NCBI GenBank assembly: GCA_030428945.1
Contig: JAUIEC010000003.1
Span: forward strand, 310,001-374,000
Source: Phycisphaerae bacterium
GTDB lineage: Bacteria; Planctomycetota; Phycisphaerae; UBA1845; Fen-1342
DNA length: 64,000 nt
Direction: 5' to 3'
The notes under the pieces are model-generated. The model ran no database searches. It had not been told where the DNA came from and saw only the letters and a list, made by a program, of their open reading frames with translations. The position numbers and the translations under genes were made by a program. This document shows, one piece after another, positions 59,269 to 64,000 of this stretch (position 1 is the stretch's first letter; the number at the start of each line of letters is the position of its first letter).

Positions 59269-62070
59269 ATGGACTGGGCAGCGACAGCAATCAGCGAACT
59301 CTGGCGGCACGCCTGGGCGGTTGTGCCGGTCGCCTGCGGGGCGGTCGTGCTGACCCGCGTGATGCCGTTGCGGCCGGTCACCCGACACGGCCTGTGGGTG
59401 GTCGTGCTGCTGTGGTTCGTTGCGCCGCTGTTGATCCCGAAGCCCCCGGAGGACTCGATCGCCCGCGTCTCGGCCCTCGCCGAACGGGCGGCCGATGAGC
59501 TGGCCCGGGCGGCCCAGCCGAAGGAGCCGACCCACCTGGTCTCGGTTCAGCCGGTCACGATTCCGATTCCGCCCGCGCGGCGTGGCACGCCGGCCGCGGC
59601 TGCGCCGGTCCCTGACCGCTTTCCCCACGTCGAGGTTCCAGCCGCCTCGGCGTCACCCACGGTTCGCCCGCAGCGTCGGAGGCCACCACCGCTCCCGCTG
59701 GCTTCCCGCTCGGGCGGACCCGGTTATGCCAAACCACTGGTACTGGACAGCGCTCTGGAGACCTGTCCGCTGCCAACACCTGATGGGCGCCGCGAGGGCC
59801 TGACGCTCGTTCGCAGCCCGGCACGGGAGACCGAGCCGCGGCCTGTCCGCACCGCCGCCCCGCTTCCGACACGTGCGCCGGCGCCCGGGATGCCCGGCGA
59901 GGTCCCGCTGGCGCGGACGGCCGCCGCGGACGTGCCGGCGGACCCGGTCGAAGAGCCCGTCACCGCGTCGGTGGAGGAGTTGCCTCCGTCCGTCCCGGCC
60001 CTGGCGATGTGGCTGGCGGCGTTCCAGACGGTCCGCGCGACCCTGGCGCAGTTGCCGGCGATGCCCAGCCGGATCTGGATCGGCGGCGCGCTGCTGATCG
60101 GCTTCTGGCACCTGGTCGGACTGATCTGGTTCATCGTCCGTATGCGACGCAGCCAGCCGGCCCCGCGCTGGGTGGTTCGCGAGGTCCGCCGCGTCGCGCA
60201 GCGGTGCGGACTGCAGCGCGTCCCCGAGGTGCGGATGATCGACGCCTGCATCTCGCCGCTGGTGCTGACCGGTCTGCGCCCGCGGCTCTACCTGCCGGTG
60301 CACCTCTGGCGGCAGTTGGATCGCATCGGCCGCCGGGCGATCCTGTGCCACGAACTGGCCCACCTGCGCCGCGGCGACGACTGGATCCGCTGGGGGGAAC
60401 TGGTCATCTCCACCATCTGCTGGTGGCACCCGCTGGTCTGGTGGGTCCGTGGCCGCATTCATGAAGAGGCTGACCTCAGTTGTGACAGCTGGGTGACCTG
60501 GCTGATGCCGGGGGAGAGGCGTGCGTACGCGGAAGCACTGCTGCGCACGAAAGCGTACGTGAGTTCAGGCGGCGGCACGATGCCCGCGGTGGGCCTTGGT
60601 GCGACGTCGGTGGGAGCGAGAAAGTTTGCCAGGAGACTGACAATGGTCATGACCAAGACGAACCGCCCGAGCAGCTCGTGGTCGGGCGCCGTGCTGCTCA
60701 CCGGACTGATGGCGGTCGGCTGGGCTGCGCTGCCCGCCTTCTCGTGTCCACCCGAGGGCACCCGGGCCACCCCGAAGGTCCGCGTCGCGCCGACTCCGCC
60801 CGCCGCGCCGCTTCCCGGCCTGCGCGTCACGCCGGCGCCGCGGCCACCGCTCGCCAGCACGCCGAGTCGCTCCGGCCTGTTCGTACGTCCGCCCGCAGCG
60901 CCCACGGCGCCGTCCGCGCCGCGTTTCTCGGGCGGCACGCCTCATCCGGCCCTGCTGCTGGCGACCGCCGGCGGTGATGACGAAACGGCCGAGCGGGTTC
61001 GCGCGATGGAGCGACAGTTGCGCGACATGCAGGCCGAACTGCGCCAGCTCGCCCGTGGCATGAACCGCCAGCAGGCTCGGCCGGCCCCGAGCGCGTCGCC
61101 CGCTCCGTTCCGGATCCAGCCCGACAGCGACAAGATCGTGATTCGCAAGTACGAACTGTCCAGGGGACGGCTCGAAGCGCTGACCGACCTGATGATCCGC
61201 GATGATGTCCCGGTGCTCGTCCGTCCGCTGGATGACGGCATCGAAGTGCACGCAATCGAACGCCATCACCGGATCTTCCGGGCCTTCGTCTCGATGATCG
61301 AGGGGCGCGAGGATGACGCCCAGACGAGCTGGGCTCCCGGCGCCGGTGGTGCCGCGGGATTCGAACGGGCCCTGGCCCAGGCCGAACTGGCCGAGCGTCT
61401 GAGTCTCGCCGAGGCCGCCCGGGCCCGATCCCATGACCAGCGCGCCCGGAATGACAACCACCGCGCGCTCGAAGAGCAGATGAACGTCCTGCAGGACGAA
61501 GCGGCCGGCATCTACGAACAGGCGGCCGCACTGATGAGCCGCTCGCAGGAGCTGCACGACCAGTCGGAAGAAAAGAGCAACTCGGCCGGAACACGCAACA
61601 AGCTGCACAAGGAAGCCCACGCGATTGAACGCAAGGCCGAGCAGCTCGAACGCAAGGCCGAGCAACTCGAGCGCAAGGCCGAGCAGCTCGAGCGGCAGGC
61701 CGAGGAGCTTGAACGCCAGGCCGAACGGCGCGCCCGGGACGACGACGAAGCCGCCTGGCTGCACGACGGCCAGCACGGCGACGGCGAGCCGCTGGTCGCG
61801 ATCGCACTCAGCACGGCCGCGGATCGGATCCGCGCCGAAGCGACTCCCGAAGTGCGTGAAGCGCTTGCCATCGCCCTCGAGAACGTCGAGGAAGCCGCCG
61901 GTCCGCTGGTCGCCGACGTGCTGGAGCCGGTCCTCGCGCCGGACCAGGGCGTCGTCACGGCCGCCCTCGAGCGCGTCGCCGCGACCCTCGACCGGACGGC
62001 CGAGATCGATCAGGACGACCTGCTCGACCTGGTGATCGAGTCGCTCGATCATGCCGCGCAGCGCGACTGA
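59269..62070 (+). CDS. M56/BlaR1-like membrane sensor peptidase with long coiled-coil tail
   Basis: The product is 933 residues. Membrane segments: about 14-36 (WAVVPVACGAVVL), 36-56 (LWVVVLLWFVAPLLI), 265-290 (WIGGALLIGFWHLVGLIWFIV) and, later, 460-485 (GAVLLTGLMAVGWAALPAF). Residues 80-240 are a Pro-rich loop. The zinc-peptidase motif is HELAHLRRGD near 361, with EADLSCD near 400 as third ligand region; both fit M56. After the last membrane segment there is a Pro-rich linker and, from about 690, a long coiled coil with five 7-residue repeats ERKAEQL/ERQAEEL. It should cut the BlaI partner in response to an outside signal. The tail is absent from classic BlaR1, which has a penicillin-binding domain instead. 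Confidence 0.93.
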   Translation: MDWAATAISELWRHAWAVVPVACGAVVLTRVMPLRPVTRHGLWVVVLLWFVAPLLIPKPPEDSIARVSALAERAADELARAAQPKEPTHLVSVQPVTIPIPPARRGTPAAAAPVPDRFPHVEVPAASASPTVRPQRRRPPPLPLASRSGGPGYAKPLVLDSALETCPLPTPDGRREGLTLVRSPARETEPRPVRTAAPLPTRAPAPGMPGEVPLARTAAADVPADPVEEPVTASVEELPPSVPALAMWLAAFQTVRATLAQLPAMPSRIWIGGALLIGFWHLVGLIWFIVRMRRSQPAPRWVVREVRRVAQRCGLQRVPEVRMIDACISPLVLTGLRPRLYLPVHLWRQLDRIGRRAILCHELAHLRRGDDWIRWGELVISTICWWHPLVWWVRGRIHEEADLSCDSWVTWLMPGERRAYAEALLRTKAYVSSGGGTMPAVGLGATSVGARKFARRLTMVMTKTNRPSSSWSGAVLLTGLMAVGWAALPAFSCPPEGTRATPKVRVAPTPPAAPLPGLRVTPAPRPPLASTPSRSGLFVRPPAAPTAPSAPRFSGGTPHPALLLATAGGDDETAERVRAMERQLRDMQAELRQLARGMNRQQARPAPSASPAPFRIQPDSDKIVIRKYELSRGRLEALTDLMIRDDVPVLVRPLDDGIEVHAIERHHRIFRAFVSMIEGREDDAQTSWAPGAGGAAGFERALAQAELAERLSLAEAARARSHDQRARNDNHRALEEQMNVLQDEAAGIYEQAAALMSRSQELHDQSEEKSNSAGTRNKLHKEAHAIERKAEQLERKAEQLERKAEQLERQAEELERQAERRARDDDEAAWLHDGQHGDGEPLVAIALSTAADRIRAEATPEVREALAIALENVEEAAGPLVADVLEPVLAPDQGVVTAALERVAATLDRTAEIDQDDLLDLVIESLDHAAQRD
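61625..61735 (+). repeat. 21-base tandem repeat in the M56 gene
   Basis: About five copies of gaacgcaaggccgagcagct-like 21-mers, encoding ERKAEQL and variants ERQAEEL, in the coiled coil. Confidence 0.85.
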
Positions 62071-62180
62071 CCACGAGACCCGCGACGCGGCTGTCGGCCG
62101 ATGCCGGCAGTCGCGCGACCTTTCCTGACCACGGATGGAACGCACGTTTGTACCGCCACACGCGGTGCGGAGGGCCTGTT

Positions 62181-64000
62181 ATGCCTGGACGCAACCTGTT
62201 TCCCTGCCTGCTGATCCTGCTGGTCCTGCTTCCCGGGCCCGGACGCGCCGACGACGACGCCGGCCTGTCCGGCTACCTGGCTGCCAACGGCCTGCTGCAA
62301 CGCGGTCTCTATGACCTGGCCGCCGGCGAGTACCAGGCGTTCCTGGCGGAACATCCGCGGCACGAAAAGGCCGCCCGGGCCCGGTACGGCCTGGCCGTGT
62401 GTCACTTTCGAACCGGCGCGCACGCGGCCGCGCTCGAGGCGCTGGCGCCCCTGATCGATCAGGACGACTTCGCGTTCGCGGCCGAGGTCGGCGCTCTGCG
62501 GGCCCAGGCGGAGCTTGCGACCGGCAACCACGAGCGGGCCCTGGCCGCCTGCGCCGCGTTCCTCAGGAAGCACGCGCGTCACAAACTGGCCGAAAACGTC
62601 ACCGCGATCCTGGTCGAGACCTGCCTGCTGGCGGATCGTCACGACGACGTGATCGAGGTCGCCGACCGTTTCACGCGGCGCTGGAAGCAGTCACCGCTGC
62701 GCGAACGGGTCTGGTTCTTCGCCGGCAGCGCGCAGCTTGCCCGCGAGGACTTCGCCGCCGCGGCGGCCGCGTTCGAGCAGTTGCTGGGCGGATTCCCCCA
62801 GAGCCCGTATCGCCCGCAGGCGCTGCTGTTCAGCGGCCACTGCGCCGAGCGGCAGGGCGACGCCGGACTGGCGCAGCGCCGCTACGAGGAACTGCTGCAG
62901 GTCGATCGCTGTCCGGAACAGGCCGAGGCACTCTTCGCCCTGGCCAGTCTCGCCCGCGACAAGGACGACCGTGCGGCCGCTCTGGCGCGGATCGCGCGGC
63001 TGCTCGAGGTGTTCCCGGAGCACCCGCGCTCGGATGAAGCGCGGCTGCTGCGGGCCGCCGTGCTGCTCGGACAGGATGAGGTTGATGCCGCCCGCCGCGA
63101 TCTGGCCGCCGTCACGTCCGAGGGGCTTGCCGATCGCGTCGCATACTGGCGTGCCAAGGCGGCGCTGCGGGCCGGCGATGCCGCTGCGGCCGCCGCGCAG
63201 TTTCAGCAGGCGCTGCGGGAACACCCGGAGAGCGAATTGCGCGTCGAGATGCAGTACGATCGCTGCGTCGCCCTCCTTGCCGCCCGGGACAACGCCACCG
63301 CGCGACAGGCCCTGAGCGCCTTCTGTCGCGAGCACGGCGACCACCCGCTGGCCGCCGATGCGCTGCTCAGCCTGGTCAACCTGACCCAGGCGGCCGGTGA
63401 TCTCGAACAGGCCGACGAACTCGGCGATCAGTTCCTGCAGCGCTACGGCGACCACCCCGAGGCCGCCCTGGCCGCGCTGCTGCAGGCCGACAACGCCTAC
63501 CAGCAGGGCGCGTTCGAAGACGCGCTGCGCGGCTACAGCCGTTTCCTGAAACGCTTCGCCGACAGCGCTCTCCGCCCGCAGGCCGAACTTCGCCTCGGCC
63601 TGACGCTCTATCGCCTCGAGCGCTTCGACGACGCCCGCCCGGTGCTGCAGCGCAGCGTTCAGCACGAGCCCGTCGCGCCGGCCGTGCTCGCCCTGGCCGA
63701 GATCGACTACGCCGCCGAGAACTGGTCCGCGGCCGCCGACCGCTTCCGCGCGTATCTCACCCTGGCGCAGCAGGGCGCCGCGCGTGGCACCGCGCTGCTC
63801 AAGCTCGGGCTCTGCCGGCAGCGTGCCGGCGATCCGGCCGCGGCGCTGGCCAGTTACGACGAACTTCTCCAGGAGGCCCCGGACGATCCCGCCGCCGAGC
63901 AGGCCCGCTTCGAGCGCGGGCAGGTGCTCGTGGCGCTCGGGCGCACCGAGCAGGCGGACGCCGCGTTCCAGCAGGCGCTGCAGGACGACGGCGATCCGCG
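62181..64000 (+). CDS. Exported TPR-repeat protein, truncated by the window end
   Basis: The frame is open to the right edge (about 606 codons seen). GGAGGG lies 7 bases before ATG 62181. MPGRNLFPCLLILLVLLPGPGRA is the signal peptide. The rest is a run of TPR-like units: YLAANGLLQRGLYDLAAGEYQ, LVETCLLADRHDDVIEVADRF, ALLFSGHCAERQGDAGLAQRRY and ALLQADNAYQQGAFEDALRGY, with the 8-residue spacing of alanine and small residues that defines TPRs. It begins 110 bases after the M56 gene on the same strand, so it may be part of the same operon and serve as a periplasmic scaffold of that system. Confidence 0.85.
   Translation, partial: MPGRNLFPCLLILLVLLPGPGRADDDAGLSGYLAANGLLQRGLYDLAAGEYQAFLAEHPRHEKAARARYGLAVCHFRTGAHAAALEALAPLIDQDDFAFAAEVGALRAQAELATGNHERALAACAAFLRKHARHKLAENVTAILVETCLLADRHDDVIEVADRFTRRWKQSPLRERVWFFAGSAQLAREDFAAAAAAFEQLLGGFPQSPYRPQALLFSGHCAERQGDAGLAQRRYEELLQVDRCPEQAEALFALASLARDKDDRAAALARIARLLEVFPEHPRSDEARLLRAAVLLGQDEVDAARRDLAAVTSEGLADRVAYWRAKAALRAGDAAAAAAQFQQALREHPESELRVEMQYDRCVALLAARDNATARQALSAFCREHGDHPLAADALLSLVNLTQAAGDLEQADELGDQFLQRYGDHPEAALAALLQADNAYQQGAFEDALRGYSRFLKRFADSALRPQAELRLGLTLYRLERFDDARPVLQRSVQHEPVAPAVLALAEIDYAAENWSAAADRFRAYLTLAQQGAARGTALLKLGLCRQRAGDPAAALASYDELLQEAPDDPAAEQARFERGQVLVALGRTEQADAAFQQALQDDGDP

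Noticed and set aside
1..64000. tRNA, rRNA, CRISPR, insertion sequence or prophage
   Set aside because: No clover-leaf T-arm in a gap, no regular spacer array, no transposase or integrase.

Overview
The window is a GC-rich bacterial chromosome segment that looks planctomycetal, most likely Phycisphaerae or a close relative. The evidence is the gene style: ECF sigma factors of the planctomycete type (ending block HTLQPTALV) next to giant Ser/Thr kinases with TPR tails, many long secreted proteins ending in Cys-clamped dockerin-like repeats, two PEP-CTERM proteins, Cys-rich GACC modules, and a BlaI/M56 pair. No rRNA, tRNA, CRISPR array, transposase or phage gene was found. The assignment is inference from protein families, not from a marker gene.

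Layout. 1-2155: a di-heme oxidoreductase (cut by the left edge) and an ECF sigma factor, both on minus. 2383-6037: a tight operon of three secreted proteins (tail-fibre-like, metzincin protease, small dockerin protein), then a 1100-residue BNR-propeller protein and a convergent MFS transporter. 10968-14443: a PEP-CTERM protein and a multicopper oxidase with DNRLRE and dockerin parts. 14735-22171: a small hypothetical, a lipoprotein hydrolase, and a two-gene lipoprotein operon whose larger member carries a 639-bp internal duplication. 22565-26500: a 1311-residue sugar-dehydrogenase-like secreted protein. 26690-29724: a type III polyketide synthase convergent with a methyltransferase and a flavin oxidoreductase. 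29870-34955: exported hydrolase, unknowns, lipoprotein, AraC/GyrI regulator, dockerin protein. 35096-46648: two ECF/kinase pairs around two lipoprotein genes that share a leader. 46779-52294: SLC13 transporter, PEP-CTERM protein, universal stress protein, GH10-like hydrolase. 52295-53369: an unusual intergenic region with two perfect sigma-54 promoter matches, then a histone-H1-like HB1-domain protein. 53566-58604: proS, a tiny zinc ribbon, and a DinB/NRDE/VTT-ATP-grasp operon. 58831-64000: BlaI repressor, M56 sensor peptidase and a TPR protein cut by the right edge.

Taken together, most genes serve the cell surface: secreted or lipid-anchored proteins with display or adhesion modules, with envelope-sensing regulation (ECF sigma, transmembrane kinases, BlaI/M56). 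Housekeeping is represented mainly by proS.

The most unusual items are the tandem sigma-54 promoters with no obvious coding target (52511-52645), the paired BlaI operators, two pairs of conserved non-coding leaders or promoters, and the VTT-ATP-grasp fusion.
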